Shown in pieces: positions 24,741 through 36,780 of a stretch of 55,982 nt of DNA. Below the pieces are notes generated by a model, which saw nothing but the letters and a program-made list of their open reading frames with translations, was not told the origin of the DNA and did not search any database. Within the stretch, counting starts at the first letter, position 1. Every line of letters begins with the position of its first letter. Source of the stretch: Nesterenkonia salmonea (GTDB lineage Bacteria; Actinomycetota; Actinomycetes; Actinomycetales; Micrococcaceae); contig NZ_VAVZ01000006.1 in the NCBI RefSeq assembly GCF_005771525.1, positions 1-55,982 of the forward strand, written 5' to 3'. The position numbers and the translations under genes are program-made.

Positions 24741-25793
24741 TTACGGGATTCGGATGACTTGTGCGCCGTAAACCAGCCCCGCGCCGAAACCGATCTGTAG
24801 CGCAAGGCCGCCAGAAACGTCCGGGTTCTCCGCACGCAGGCGGTGCAGAGCCAGTGGTATGGAGGCCGCCGAGGTGTTGCCGGCGTCGACGATGTCGCGG
24901 CCCACTAGGACATGGTCGGGGAGCTTGAGCTGCTTGGAGAGTTCATCGATGATTCTGATGTTGGCCTGGTGCGGCACGAATGCCGCGAGGTCCTCGGCCG
25001 CAACGCCAGCTTTCTCGAGGGCTTCCGCGGCTACCTTAGCCATCTCCCACACGGCCCAGCGGAAGACGGTCTGCCCGTCTTGCCGAAGAGTAGGCCACAA
25101 CTTCTGCTCAGGGTCCAGCAGCGCACTGGCGTCCCCCGAGGTCTGGGCGTCAAACAGTGCATCCCGCAACCTCAGCAGGGAGTTGTCCATGGACACGGCA
25201 TTCCACTTTTCACCGTTGGATCCGATCACTGAGGCGGCGATGCCGGGGGTGTCAGATGGTCCGACCACGACAGCGCCGGCTCCGTCGCCCAAGAGGAAAC
25301 TGATGGAGCGTTCGTGGTTGTCGATAATGTCAGAGAGCTTCTCCACACCGACGACCAAGACGTGCTTGGCGTGACCGGAGCGGACAAGCGCATCGGCCTG
25401 TGCGATGCCGTAGCAGTAGCCTGCGCAGGCTGCGGAGATATCGAATGCGGCCGCTGGGGTGGCACCGACCCGGGCGGCCAGGTCCGACGCGGCAGAAGGG
25501 GTCATGTAGGGGTGGGTCACGGTAGAGACGATGACCGAATCCACCTGCGAACCGGCTATCCCCGCATCCTTGAGCGCCTCCGTCGCGGCGGCCTCAGCCA
25601 TGTCCACTACTGACACGTCTGCAGGGGCACGGTGGCGGGTGACGATTCCGGTGCGCTTCCGGATCCATTCATCAGACGAGTCAATCCACTGGCAGATCTG
25701 CTCGTTGTCCACAAGTATCGAAGGGCGGTAGACACCAAGCCCGAGCACGGCTGTGGCATCGACAGGATTGGTGGGCTTCAAAGTGGCGGTCAC
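24741..25793 (-). CDS. fabH: 3-oxoacyl-ACP synthase III (FabH)
   Basis: 350 residues. Starts each fatty acid by condensing an acyl-CoA with malonyl-ACP; branched starters are typical in this group. Catalytic triad: Cys in ISAACAGYCYG (about 122), His in FVPHQANIRI (about 276) and Asn in GNTSAASIPL (about 306). Length slightly above the usual 320-335. ATG; fabD ends 24 bases upstream. Confidence 0.96.
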   Translation of the reverse strand: MTATLKPTNPVDATAVLGLGVYRPSILVDNEQICQWIDSSDEWIRKRTGIVTRHRAPADVSVVDMAEAAATEALKDAGIAGSQVDSVIVSTVTHPYMTPSAASDLAARVGATPAAAFDISAACAGYCYGIAQADALVRSGHAKHVLVVGVEKLSDIIDNHERSISFLLGDGAGAVVVGPSDTPGIAASVIGSNGEKWNAVSMDNSLLRLRDALFDAQTSGDASALLDPEQKLWPTLRQDGQTVFRWAVWEMAKVAAEALEKAGVAAEDLAAFVPHQANIRIIDELSKQLKLPDHVLVGRDIVDAGNTSAASIPLALHRLRAENPDVSGGLALQIGFGAGLVYGAQVIRIP

Positions 25794-25817
25794 TGTGTGT
25801 CTCTTCGGTCGGGGGCT

Positions 25818-26756
25818 TCAGGCGGTGTGTTCTGCAATGAAATCAGTGGCGGCGCTGATGTCGTCAGGAGACTTCACGGCATAAGTCTTCGTGCCCTTCA
25901 AACCGCGTTTTGCCAGCCCGGTGAGGGTTCCTCCGGGCAGCAGCTCCAGGATCCCGGTCACGCCAGCATCCCTCATCGACTCCATACATGAGTCCCAACG
26001 CACTGGCCGGGTCACCTGGTCGACGATGCGGTCCAACACATCAGAACCGCGATGCACAGCAGCACCGTCGCGGTTCGACAATAGAGTCACTGCGGAATCG
26101 GCGGCTGTGGTTGACTGCGCCAGAGCGGCCAAGGCTCGCTTAGCGGGCGCCATGTACTGGGTGTGGAATGCCCCGGCAACTTTCAGGGGGATGGCCCTGG
26201 CGCGTGCCGGAGGGTTGGAGCAGAGGTAGTCGACCCCAGACTGGGAGCCCGCGGCGACGATTTGTCCTGCGCCGTTGATGTTCGCTGGAGTGAGCCCCGC
26301 TGATTCGATCGCGGCCAAGACGTCCTCTTCCGCACCACCCAGCACTGCGGCCATCCCGGTGGATTCAGCGGCAGCCGCTTCAGCCATTGCGGTGGCTCGC
26401 ACGGCGATCAGCTCCAGTGCCTGTTGCGCAGTGAGCGCACCGGCCAGTGTGGCCGCAGGTATCTCTCCGACGGAATGGCCTGAGACGAGGACTTTGTCAC
26501 CCAGCTCTGTGAGCCGGTCTGGTGTGAGTCCCAGCGCGTGGGCGCTGAGGAGTGAGGAGGCAACAATAAGTGGCTGCGCGATCGCGGTGTCGCGGATGGT
26601 CTCCTCATCGGAAGTTGTGCCGTGGGTGACGAGGTCTGTTCCTGCGTAGCCGGAGTATTCGGCAAGAAGCGCGGAGGCGGCGTCGTCGTTCTCCAGCCAC
26701 GGGGTCAGGAGTCCGGGGGTCTGGGAGCCCTGTCCAGGGCAAACGATAGCTAGCAC
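25818..26756 (-). CDS. fabD: Malonyl-CoA:ACP transacylase
   Basis: 312 residues. Loads malonyl groups onto ACP. PGQGSQTPG at the N-terminus, nucleophile Ser in SGHSVGEI (about 93), catalytic His in GAFHTQYM (about 199), and GVTGILELLPGGTL. GTG start with GGAAAGG about 9 bases upstream. First gene of the fatty acid operon, downstream of the PucR-type regulator. Confidence 0.95.
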   Translation of the reverse strand: MLAIVCPGQGSQTPGLLTPWLENDDAASALLAEYSGYAGTDLVTHGTTSDEETIRDTAIAQPLIVASSLLSAHALGLTPDRLTELGDKVLVSGHSVGEIPAATLAGALTAQQALELIAVRATAMAEAAAAESTGMAAVLGGAEEDVLAAIESAGLTPANINGAGQIVAAGSQSGVDYLCSNPPARARAIPLKVAGAFHTQYMAPAKRALAALAQSTTAADSAVTLLSNRDGAAVHRGSDVLDRIVDQVTRPVRWDSCMESMRDAGVTGILELLPGGTLTGLAKRGLKGTKTYAVKSPDDISAATDFIAEHTA

Positions 26757-26824
26757 AGGCCCAACCTTTCCATCACCTGGGCGTTACCGCCCCCATCTCC
26801 ACAGACGACATCGTCATCCTGAAC

Positions 26825-26841
26825 TTGTAGGTACTCTACAA
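26825..26841 (-). promoter_or_regulatory. Palindrome upstream of fabD, candidate FasR-type operator
   Basis: TTGTAG, 5 bases (GTACT), CTACAA: a perfect 6-bp palindrome about 70-85 bases before the fabD start, in the gap after the PucR-type regulator. In Streptomyces a PucR-type FasR activates the fabD promoter; a site just upstream is what an activator needs. The binding protein is inferred, not shown. Confidence 0.4.
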
Positions 26842-26864
26842 CGTTGCCCTCAGGCTGCTCGCGG

Positions 26865-28040
26865 TCACAGCCGACCTAGGGACAAGGCCGTATGCAACAC
26901 ATAAGCATCGCGCGGCTCCATAGGGTCCCACCCGGTGACCTCGGTGATGCGTTTGAGGCGGTAGCGCACCGTATTGGTGTGCACGAACAGCTCACGAGCA
27001 GTGGCCTCCAGGGAGTGCCCGCCGTTGACGTAGGCATCCACAGTTTCCAGCAGCCCATGACCGGCGGCCTGCAGAGGCGCACAGATTCCTGTGGTCAACG
27101 CGTCTTTGGCGTGCGGGTCTCCGGCAAGGGCGCGTTCCGGAAGCAGTTCCTCCGCTGCGGCAGGCCGCGGGGTCCGGCTCCAGGCAGGCGCTGCTGAGCA
27201 GCCTGCGAACGCAGATTGAGCGCACCGGGCAGCATGAGCGATGGGCCCTTCATGCTGGGAGTAGACCACCGGCCCGTCACCGAAGTGCGGCAGCACGCGG
27301 GCCAGCCCATGCTCCAAATTAGTGACCCCGCCCAAGAGGAGGATCAGCCGATCTCCCTGAACACCGACGACGGCATCGGCGGCAAAACGCACACACTGCC
27401 TCCGCAGATGGGACAGGAACACGGCATCTGCCGGTTCAGGAGCAGACCCCACCACGACGACGACGCCGGCCCCAGACTGCCAGCCCACCGCCGCAGCCCG
27501 TGAGGCAATCTGCTCTGCCGGATCTGCTCGGAGCACCGCATCCACCAGCAGAGCTTCGAGACGAGAGTCCCATGCTCCACGTGATTCTGCTGCACGGGCG
27601 TAGACATCAGCGATGGCGAAGGCCACCTCCCGCGAGTAGCGCAGCACGGCCTCCAGCATGGGAGGTTGGTCCGGCTCGGGCATCAGCCCCGGCAGCCTGG
27701 CTTCTACAGCGTCAACGATCGTGCGAATAAGCTGCAGCGCCCGTTGGAGGCTGATGGTCCGCATCAGGTCAGTCGGAGCTGGGCCGAGCAGCTCGTTGAC
27801 CAGGGGGAGGGAACGTGCATCCGGGTCCTGCAGCCAGTTGGCCAGCCCGGCAATGCCTCGCTGGGCAATGAGCCGCAGCGAGGCGCGCTCCTCGGTGGAG
27901 AGCTGGTTGTACCAGGGCAGCTCAGCTTCCAGGTGCTGACCCACTTCAGTGGTCAGCTTCCCGGTGTTGCTGCGCAGCACCTCAAGCGCCTCTTCCGAGA
28001 CGTGCACGGCTTTGGGGAGCCGTCCTGTGTCAACACTCAT
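26865..28040 (-). CDS. fasR: PucR-family regulator, FasR-like
   Basis: 391 residues. N-terminal all-helical domain (1-180) with LSTEERASLRLIAQRGI, a central GGDEF-related region (190-270), and a C-terminal PucR helix-turn-helix: SLEATARELFVHTNTVRYRLKRI (about 347-369, DNA-recognition segment). Streptomyces FasR, of the same family and the same place upstream of fabD, activates the fatty acid genes; Mycobacterium has a related gene between aceE and fabD. Both the position and the domain order match. ATG start; 41 bases after aceE. Confidence 0.85.
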   Translation of the reverse strand: MSVDTGRLPKAVHVSEEALEVLRSNTGKLTTEVGQHLEAELPWYNQLSTEERASLRLIAQRGIAGLANWLQDPDARSLPLVNELLGPAPTDLMRTISLQRALQLIRTIVDAVEARLPGLMPEPDQPPMLEAVLRYSREVAFAIADVYARAAESRGAWDSRLEALLVDAVLRADPAEQIASRAAAVGWQSGAGVVVVVGSAPEPADAVFLSHLRRQCVRFAADAVVGVQGDRLILLLGGVTNLEHGLARVLPHFGDGPVVYSQHEGPIAHAARCAQSAFAGCSAAPAWSRTPRPAAAEELLPERALAGDPHAKDALTTGICAPLQAAGHGLLETVDAYVNGGHSLEATARELFVHTNTVRYRLKRITEVTGWDPMEPRDAYVLHTALSLGRL

Positions 28041-28081
28041 AGACTCACACCCTACGTTGTGGGGTGTCTACAAACAGAAGC

Positions 28082-30823
<2,742 letters not shown>

Positions 30824-30947
30824 GATGGGGCACCTTTCTGACGTCGTAGTACCGGCCCCGCGGTAGCAGGACCATTTTCGAGGTGGTGATCCGAGCCGCG
30901 TGGGTGGCGGACAGACCGAGTCTGAAATGCAACTCTACCGGTTTCAT

Positions 30948-30962
30948 GAAGTGTCGCACTTC
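30948..30962. promoter_or_regulatory. Palindrome in the aceE-DUF3052 divergent gap
   Basis: GAAGTG, TCG, CACTTC: 6-bp perfect arms, about 125 bases upstream of aceE and 35 bases before the DUF3052 start, overlapping the -35 zone of the latter. An operator shared by both divergent promoters is possible; the regulator is unknown. Confidence 0.35.
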
Positions 30963-30983
30963 CCGCTCGGCGCTAAATCCGCG

Positions 30984-30989
30984 TAACGT
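30984..30989 (+). promoter_or_regulatory. -10 element of the DUF3052 gene, leaderless layout
   Basis: TAACGT ends 7 bases before the GTG at 30997, with no ribosome-binding site between. This fixes the start at this GTG rather than an upstream in-frame ATG. Confidence 0.5.
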
Positions 30990-30996
30990 TGACGTT

Positions 30997-31434
30997 GTGG
31001 GACTGAATAATGATGCCGCCACGAATGTTGTTGATCACAAGAGCCTGCTTGAGGAGCTCGGTCTGAAGGCCGATGCCCTGGTGCAGGAGATTGGGGTCGA
31101 CAGCGACGTTGACGATGACCTCCGGGACGCTTTGGACGAACTTCTAGACGAACCTCTCATCGACGAGGATGAGCAAGAGGTCGTCGATGCAGTACTGCTC
31201 TGGTTCCGCGCGGGCGAGGAGGACCTCACCGACGCGCTGCTGGACGGTCTGACCACCTTGGAGGAGGGCGGGGCTGTCTGGTTGATGACCCCCCGCTCCG
31301 GCAGGGAAGGCTATGTGCCGCCGGTGGAGATTCAGGATGCCGCCACTGATGCCGGTCTACACGTGACCTCCTCTGCTGGTGTCAGCGCTGACTGGGCCGC
31401 CAGTCGATTGGTGCACCGCAAATCGTGGTCCTAG
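30997..31434 (+). CDS. DUF3052 family protein
   Basis: 145 residues from the GTG at 30997; an upstream in-frame ATG at 30883 lies in the aceE promoter zone. Actinobacterial family of unknown function: KSLLEELGLKADALVQEIG, very acidic central part (DEPLIDEDEQEVVDAVLLWF), then GAVWLMTPRSGREGYVPP, IQDAATDAGLHVTSS, and SADWAASRLVHR. No membrane helix. In Mycobacterium tuberculosis the same gene lies between ahpE and aceE, and that order holds here. Confidence 0.9.
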   Translation: MGLNNDAATNVVDHKSLLEELGLKADALVQEIGVDSDVDDDLRDALDELLDEPLIDEDEQEVVDAVLLWFRAGEEDLTDALLDGLTTLEEGGAVWLMTPRSGREGYVPPVEIQDAATDAGLHVTSSAGVSADWAASRLVHRKSWS

Positions 31435-31444
31435 GTTGTCGGCG

Positions 31445-31921
31445 GTGACCCCCGCACGACGCCGCTCTGCTCCGACCCACGCCGCAGCAAACTTTGCGTT
31501 GCGTAACCAACACGGTGAAACTGTCGAGTTGCAACAGCTGCGGGGCGCTCCGAGTGTGCTCATGTTCTACCCTTTTGCCTTTAGCCGGGTCTGCAGCTCT
31601 GAGCTCACCGAAATCCAAGACCGCTGGGCGGAATTCGCCGACCTGGGGGTCCGCCTGTGTGCCGTTTCCTGTGACAGTGTCCACACTCTTCGGGCCTACG
31701 CCGAGCAGATGGGTAGGGTCCAGTTCGACCTACTGAGTGACTTTTGGCCCCATGGTGCAGTGGCGCGGGCCTTCGGGGCGTTCGATGAGCAGAAGGGCTG
31801 CCCCACCCGGGAAACCTTCGTGATCGACGCGCAGCTGAATGTGTGCCGAACCGTTTCCTCTGGGTTTACTCAGAGCCGCGACCTCAGTGAAGTGCTGGAA
31901 GCAGTTCAGGCGACCCCCTAG
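31445..31921 (+). CDS. ahpE: AhpE-type 1-Cys peroxiredoxin
   Basis: About 158 residues from the GTG at 31445; a TTG 9 bases earlier is an alternative and both lack a strong ribosome site. Reduces peroxides through a cysteine thiol. Thioredoxin fold with peroxidatic Cys in YPFAFSRVCSSEL, where the usual Thr three residues before Cys is Ser; then LLSDFWPHGAVARAFG, which is nearly identical in character to mycobacterial AhpE, and TRETFVIDAQ. Sits 10 bases after DUF3052, as in M. tuberculosis. Confidence 0.88.
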   Translation: MTPARRRSAPTHAAANFALRNQHGETVELQQLRGAPSVLMFYPFAFSRVCSSELTEIQDRWAEFADLGVRLCAVSCDSVHTLRAYAEQMGRVQFDLLSDFWPHGAVARAFGAFDEQKGCPTRETFVIDAQLNVCRTVSSGFTQSRDLSEVLEAVQATP

Positions 31922-31936
31922 AGCTGAGCCCACCGA

Positions 31937-31942
31937 TAGGAT
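31937..31942 (+). promoter_or_regulatory. -10 element of holA, leaderless layout
   Basis: TAGGAT ends 6 bases before the ATG of holA; no ribosome-binding site. Confidence 0.55.
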
Positions 31943-31948
31943 CAGACC

Positions 31949-32950
31949 ATGCCGCCCAGATCTTCTCACCGCGCAGCTCCATCAGGGCCGGACTTCCGGA
32001 CGGTTGAGCCCGCCGCGCTCATCCTGCTCAAGGGCGCAGAAGACTACGTTGCCACCCGCGCTCTGGATCGGGTGAGAACCGCACTGAAGGCTCAGCATCC
32101 AGATCTCGAGTACACACGATTGGATGCCGCGGAGGCCACTCGCGGCGAACTCACCACATTGTCCTCCCCCTCTCTCTTTGGAGAACCGAGACTCATCGTG
32201 GTCGAAGACCTGGCTCAGATGAACGAGGTCTTCCTCGAGGACGCACTGCGCTTCCTTGGGGAACCTGCCGATTCCGAGGTCACGCTGGTCTTCCGCCACA
32301 GCGGAGGCAACCGGGGCAAGAAACTCACTGACGCGCTCAGTGCTCGGGGAGTCGTCGTCGACTGTTCAACGGTTAAGAGCGACAACGACAAACTCGATTT
32401 CGTCCGCAAGGAGTTCCGCGCCGCCCAACGCACTATCCACCCTGAGGCGGCCAGGGCTCTGGTATCAGCGGCAGGCTCCACTCTGTCCGATCTGGGCAGC
32501 GCATGCCAGCAGCTGATGCGTGATGTTCCTGAGGACATCACCGCCGAGCATGTCGATAAGTACTTCGGCGGACGCGTTGAGGCATCCGCATTCAAGGTCG
32601 CTGACGCGACGTTCGCAGGACGTGGTGAGTCCGCCCTCAGGCTCTACCGCCACGCCATTTCCACCGGTGTCTCTCCGGTAGCAGTCACAGCCGCGCTAGC
32701 GATGAAGGCTCGTCAGGTCGCGGCACTGGTTGATCACCGCGGAGCACAAGGGGAACTCGCGCAGACGCTGAAGATGGCCCCCTGGCAGCTGAAGCAAGCT
32801 GCTGAGACTGCCCGGCGGTGGACACCACGCGAGGCTGCAGACGCCGTGGAAGCCGTCGCCCAGGCTGACGCCGAAGTCAAAGGCGTGTCGAGAACTCCCG
32901 AGTACGCTGTTGAAAAAGCCATAGCGCGCATCACCACACATATCTCGTAG
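31949..32950 (+). CDS. holA: DNA polymerase III delta subunit
   Basis: 333 residues. Opens the sliding clamp within the clamp loader. N-terminal AAA-like domain (LILLKGAEDYVATRALDRV; LFGEPRLIVVEDL; GNRGKKLTDAL), a lid domain (about 185-230; LSDLGSACQQLMRD) and a C-terminal helical collar. No Walker A is expected in this subunit. Followed by rpsT, as in most actinobacteria. Confidence 0.93.
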   Translation: MPPRSSHRAAPSGPDFRTVEPAALILLKGAEDYVATRALDRVRTALKAQHPDLEYTRLDAAEATRGELTTLSSPSLFGEPRLIVVEDLAQMNEVFLEDALRFLGEPADSEVTLVFRHSGGNRGKKLTDALSARGVVVDCSTVKSDNDKLDFVRKEFRAAQRTIHPEAARALVSAAGSTLSDLGSACQQLMRDVPEDITAEHVDKYFGGRVEASAFKVADATFAGRGESALRLYRHAISTGVSPVAVTAALAMKARQVAALVDHRGAQGELAQTLKMAPWQLKQAAETARRWTPREAADAVEAVAQADAEVKGVSRTPEYAVEKAIARITTHIS

Positions 32951-32973
32951 CCCGCCGAACCGCCCCAGTCTGC

Positions 32974-32979
32974 TAGGAT
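32974..32979 (+). promoter_or_regulatory. Possible -10 of rpsT
   Basis: TAGGAT, about 210 bases before the rpsT start, which would give a long leader. The leader holds the inverted repeat GTGCTCGTCA/TGACAAGCAC at 33151-33170 just upstream of the start, a possible site for S20 feedback or translational control. Confidence 0.4.
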
Positions 32980-33191
32980 ATGGTGCTAGTGTCCGGGGGT
33001 CGATGAAGGCCCCTGCACTGTCTGGCGACGGCAACCAGCGCGCTGAGCTCATGGGCCCCTCTACCTGAAGAGCCCAGCGTGAATCGCCAAGGTGCCCCAC
33101 ACCACTGAAAACTTCCGTCGTCGCCGCGCCCTCACCAGGGCGTCAGGGCAGTGCTCGTCATGACAAGCACAAGAAGCTAAGGAATACACCC

Positions 33192-33452
33192 GTGGCAAAT
33201 ATCAAGTCTCAGAAAAAGCGCATTCTCACCAACGAAAAGAGCCGCCTGCGCAACCAGGCGGTCAAGTCGGAGATCAAGACTGCGATCAAGAAGGTCCATA
33301 ACGCCGTCGAAGCCGGTGACAAGGACGCAGCTGTCATCGCCAACCGTGAGGCGAGCCGCAAGCTGGACAAGGCTGTCTCCAAGGGCGTCATCCACAAGAA
33401 CCAGGCCGCAAACCGGAAATCCGGAATCGCGCACCTGGTGCAGTCGGTCTGA
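33192..33452 (+). CDS. rpsT: 30S ribosomal protein S20
   Basis: 86 residues, GTG start. Basic three-helix protein with the canonical [20 protein letters not shown] start and [18 protein letters not shown] end. Has its own long leader and a terminator after it, so it is a single-gene unit, as usual. Confidence 0.97.
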   Translation: MANIKSQKKRILTNEKSRLRNQAVKSEIKTAIKKVHNAVEAGDKDAAVIANREASRKLDKAVSKGVIHKNQAANRKSGIAHLVQSV

Positions 33453-33467
33453 CCGACGCTCCTGCAG

Positions 33468-33498
33468 AGGCCTCGCACGTGAATGCGTGCGGGGCCTT
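33468..33498 (+). terminator. rpsT terminator
   Basis: GGCCTCGCACG/CGTGCGGGGCC stem (one G-T pair) with a 6-base loop, followed by TTAGCTTT. Clear intrinsic terminator 17 bases after the rpsT stop. Confidence 0.85.
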
Positions 33499-33543
33499 AG
33501 CTTTATGATGGACTGACCCCTATGCGAAGGACGGATTGAACAC

Positions 33544-35403
33544 GTGAGTCCGAAGGCCAGCACGCCACTGGTGCCCGCTCAGACCGCCCCCCACGCGATC
33601 CGCAATTTCTGCATCATCGCGCATATCGACCACGGTAAATCCACCCTCGCTGACCGAATGCTGCAGCTCACCGGAGTAGTGGAGCCGCGTCAGATGAAGG
33701 CCCAGTACCTGGACCGGATGGACATCGAACGTGAGCGCGGCATCACCATCAAGTCTCAGGCGGTCCGTATGCCCTGGGAGTTCCAAGGTGAGACCTATGC
33801 CTTCCACATGATCGACACCCCCGGACATGTGGACTTCAGCTACGAGGTCTCCCGCTCCTTGGCCGCCTGTGAAGGAGCAGTTCTGCTGGTAGACGCCGCC
33901 CAGGGCATCGAAGCCCAAACGTTGGCGAACCTCTACCTGGCCATGGAGCACGAGCTGGAGATCATCCCAGTGCTCAACAAAATCGACCTCCCGGCGGCCA
34001 TGCCGGACAAATACGCCGAAGAGCTGGCCCACCTGATCGGCTGCGAGCCCGGTGACGTTCTGCGAGTCTCCGGCAAGACCGGCGAGGGAGTCGAGGAACT
34101 CTTGGACCGGATAGTCGACCAGGTCCCCGCCCCCGTAGGTGAGGCCGACGCTCCGGCGCGGGCCATGATCTTCGATTCTGTCTACGACACCTACCGGGGC
34201 GTGGTCACGTTTGTGCGCGTCACCGACGGCAAACTCGGCCGCCGCGAAAAGATCAAGATGATGTCCACCGGCGCGACCCACGAACTCCTCGAGATCGGCG
34301 TGTCCAGTCCGGAGCCAGAGGCCACTGAAGGTCTCGGCGTCGGGGAGGTGGGCTACCTCATCACTGGGGTGAAGGATGTTCGGCAGTCCAAAGTGGGTGA
34401 CACCGTAACCTCAGCGGCGAAACCGGCGTCGTCGATTATCGGCGGCTACCAGGAACCGAAACCCATGGTGTTCTCCGGACTGTTTCCTCTCGACGGCTCC
34501 GACTTTCCAGTCCTGCGCGAGGCTCTGGAGAAGCTCCAGCTCAACGACGCAGCGCTGAACTTCGAACCCGAAACTTCCACGGCGCTGGGCTTCGGATTCC
34601 GCGTGGGGTTCCTCGGCCTTCTCCACCTGGAGATCACCAGGGAACGCCTGGAGCAGGAATACAATCTGGATTTGATTTCCACAGCGCCGAACGTGATCTA
34701 CCACGTGAAAGACGAATCTGGTGAACCCCACCAGGTGACCAACCCCTCAGAGTTCCCCGACGGCAAGATCGACGAGATCCGCGAGCCGATCGTCGACGCC
34801 ACGATCATTGTTCCAGCCGAGTTCATCGGCGCTGTGATGGAACTCTGTCAGTCCCGACGGGGATCCATGGACGGCATGGACTACCTCTCCGAAGATCGCG
34901 TGGAGATTCGCTACACCATGCCGCTGGCGGAGATCGTGTTCGATTTCTTCGACCAGTTGAAGTCACGCACCAAGGGGTACGCATCCCTGAACTGGCAGGC
35001 TTCCGGGGACCAGGCGTCTGATCTGGTCAAGGTGGAGATCCTCTTGCAGGGTGACAAGGTCGACGCCTTCAGCGCCATCACCCACCGCGACCATGCATAC
35101 GCCTACGGGGTCAAGATGGCCTCGAAGCTCAAAGACCTCATTCCTCGTCAGCAGTTCGAGGTGCCGATTCAGGCTGCCATCGGTTCCCGGATCATTGCCA
35201 GGGAAAACATTCGAGCGATCCGCAAGGACGTTCTCTCCAAGTGCTACGGCGGTGACATCAGCCGTAAGCGCAAGCTGCTGGAGAAGCAGAAGGAGGGCAA
35301 GAAGCGTATGAAGATGGTGGGCACCGTAGAGGTCCCGCAGGAGGCGTTCATTGCCGCTCTGAGTTCGGATGAGGGCAACGCCAAGGAGAAGGCGAAGAAG
35401 TGA
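33544..35403 (+). CDS. lepA: Elongation factor 4 (LepA)
   Basis: 619 residues. Ribosome-binding GTPase that back-translocates or aids initiation. G1 [13 protein letters not shown] (about 27-39), [14 protein letters not shown] (switch I), [11 protein letters not shown] (G3), NKIDLP (G4). Translation-factor domains II, III and V, and the LepA-specific C-terminal domain with [23 protein letters not shown] start, AAGGA upstream. Complete. Confidence 0.97.
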   Translation: MSPKASTPLVPAQTAPHAIRNFCIIAHIDHGKSTLADRMLQLTGVVEPRQMKAQYLDRMDIERERGITIKSQAVRMPWEFQGETYAFHMIDTPGHVDFSYEVSRSLAACEGAVLLVDAAQGIEAQTLANLYLAMEHELEIIPVLNKIDLPAAMPDKYAEELAHLIGCEPGDVLRVSGKTGEGVEELLDRIVDQVPAPVGEADAPARAMIFDSVYDTYRGVVTFVRVTDGKLGRREKIKMMSTGATHELLEIGVSSPEPEATEGLGVGEVGYLITGVKDVRQSKVGDTVTSAAKPASSIIGGYQEPKPMVFSGLFPLDGSDFPVLREALEKLQLNDAALNFEPETSTALGFGFRVGFLGLLHLEITRERLEQEYNLDLISTAPNVIYHVKDESGEPHQVTNPSEFPDGKIDEIREPIVDATIIVPAEFIGAVMELCQSRRGSMDGMDYLSEDRVEIRYTMPLAEIVFDFFDQLKSRTKGYASLNWQASGDQASDLVKVEILLQGDKVDAFSAITHRDHAYAYGVKMASKLKDLIPRQQFEVPIQAAIGSRIIARENIRAIRKDVLSKCYGGDISRKRKLLEKQKEGKKRMKMVGTVEVPQEAFIAALSSDEGNAKEKAKK

Positions 35404-35441
35404 CCTCCGGTGTTGTGCTCTTCGCCGGTGAATGAGGAACT

Positions 35442-36728
35442 ATGCCCTCTGCATTGCCGCTAGGTGACCCGGTTCCCACTGACGGTAGGTTCCCGCCTGA
35501 GGTGATCCAAGCCTTGCCCGCCCGCGCGGACAAGCCGTTTGGGCTCTATGTGCACATCCCCTTCTGCTCAGTCCGCTGTGGATATTGCGATTTCAACACG
35601 TACACCGCAGCTGATCTAGGTCCCGGGGCCTCGCACCAGTCGTACCCAGAAACCGTGATGGCTGAGCTGGAGTTTGCACGCGAAACACTCGACGACGCCG
35701 GGGCGCCCGACCGCGCTCTGTCCACAGTCTTCTTCGGCGGGGGAACTCCAACACTGCTTCCAGCCGGGGAGCTTGCGCGGATTCTGCACAGAGTCCATGA
35801 GCTGTTCGGCTTCGCCCCTGATACCGAGGTGACCACTGAGGCGAACCCCGATACTGTCACCCCCGAGTCGGCCCAGATTCTGGCCGAGGCAGGATTCACC
35901 CGGCTGAGTCTGGGCATGCAGTCGGCGGTGCCGCATGTGCTGAGAACGCTGGATCGCACCCATGATCCAGAGAACGTCCCCGCCGCACACGCCGCAGCCC
36001 AGGCGGCCGGTCTGGAGACCTCCCTCGACCTCATCTACGGGACACCGGGGGAGTCGCTGCAGGACTGGAGCCGCAGTCTGGAATCGGCGATCGCGCTGCG
36101 CCCCGATCACATCAGCGCCTATTCGCTGATCGTGGAACCCGGGACCGCGATGGCGGCTCAGATCCGCCGCGGGGAGCTGCCCGATATAGATCCTGATGAC
36201 CAGGCCGATAAGTACGTCATGACGGACCAGATGGCGCAGGCCGCAGGCTACGAGTGGTACGAGGTGTCGAACTTTGCACGCGGAGGCAACAAACGTTCTC
36301 AGCACAATCTGAACTATTGGCAGGATTCCGACTGGTGGGGCGCCGGTCCTGGCGCGCATTCCCATCTTGCCGGTATGCGCTGGTGGAACGTCAAGCACCC
36401 CGCTCCCTACGCGCAGCGGGTGCAGCAGGGCATTTCCCCGGGTCACGGTAGAGAGCTGCTCGACGCGGAAGCCACAGTTCTGGAATACCTCATGCTTCGT
36501 CTTCGCATCGTAGACGGTCTCGATGTGGCCGAGTTCAACACCCTGCCGCAACTGGGACAGAGCGAGAGCTCGCCCATCACTCAGGAACTTCTGCGGCAGC
36601 TGACCGAGGAGGGTCTCGCCGAGGCCTCAGCCGCGCAGCCATCGGAGTACTACCCGGAGGGACGGATCGTGCTGACGTTGCAGGGCCGGTTGCTGGCTGA
36701 TGCCGTGACCCGCCGACTCGTCACCTAA
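35442..36728 (+). CDS. hemW: Heme chaperone HemW (radical SAM, coproporphyrinogen oxidase-like)
   Basis: 428 residues. Fe-S cluster motif CSVRCGYCDF (Cys-x3-Cys-x2-Cys, about 44-53), with the radical SAM segments FFGGGTPTLL, LSLGMQSAVPHVL and SLDLIYGTPGESL. HemW proteins bind heme and pass it to target proteins rather than acting as HemN. C-terminal HemN-type domain present (ATVLEYLMLRLRIVDG). Stop lies just 2 bases before the SatD operator repeats. Confidence 0.94.
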   Translation: MPSALPLGDPVPTDGRFPPEVIQALPARADKPFGLYVHIPFCSVRCGYCDFNTYTAADLGPGASHQSYPETVMAELEFARETLDDAGAPDRALSTVFFGGGTPTLLPAGELARILHRVHELFGFAPDTEVTTEANPDTVTPESAQILAEAGFTRLSLGMQSAVPHVLRTLDRTHDPENVPAAHAAAQAAGLETSLDLIYGTPGESLQDWSRSLESAIALRPDHISAYSLIVEPGTAMAAQIRRGELPDIDPDDQADKYVMTDQMAQAAGYEWYEVSNFARGGNKRSQHNLNYWQDSDWWGAGPGAHSHLAGMRWWNVKHPAPYAQRVQQGISPGHGRELLDAEATVLEYLMLRLRIVDGLDVAEFNTLPQLGQSESSPITQELLRQLTEEGLAEASAAQPSEYYPEGRIVLTLQGRLLADAVTRRLVT

Positions 36729-36730
36729 CA

Positions 36731-36777
36731 ATAACCCTAAAGGGTTATATTCTTAAAATATAACCTGATATGGTTAT
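36731..36777 (+). promoter_or_regulatory. Double palindrome over the satD promoter
   Basis: Four copies of the half-site ATAACC in alternating orientation: ATAACCCT-AA-AGGGTTAT (36731-36748) and ATAACC-N6-GGTTAT (36760-36777), centres 29 bp apart. Between them GGTTATATT and AATATAACC form a third inverted pair. The block is strikingly AT-rich for this chromosome and ends 3 bases before the ATG at 36781. It covers any promoter (a -10-like TGATAT lies inside it). Autoregulation by the helix-turn-helix of SatD is the simplest model. Confidence 0.7.
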
Positions 36778-36780
36778 TCC

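Noticed and set aside
35616-36551. Minus-strand open frame of 311 codons within hemW
   Set aside because: Shadow frame opposite the radical SAM domain.
36731-36777. Tandem palindromes before satD as a CRISPR-like or recombination site
   Set aside because: Only two copies, no spacers, and the block covers a promoter in front of a helix-turn-helix gene; an operator is the simpler reading.
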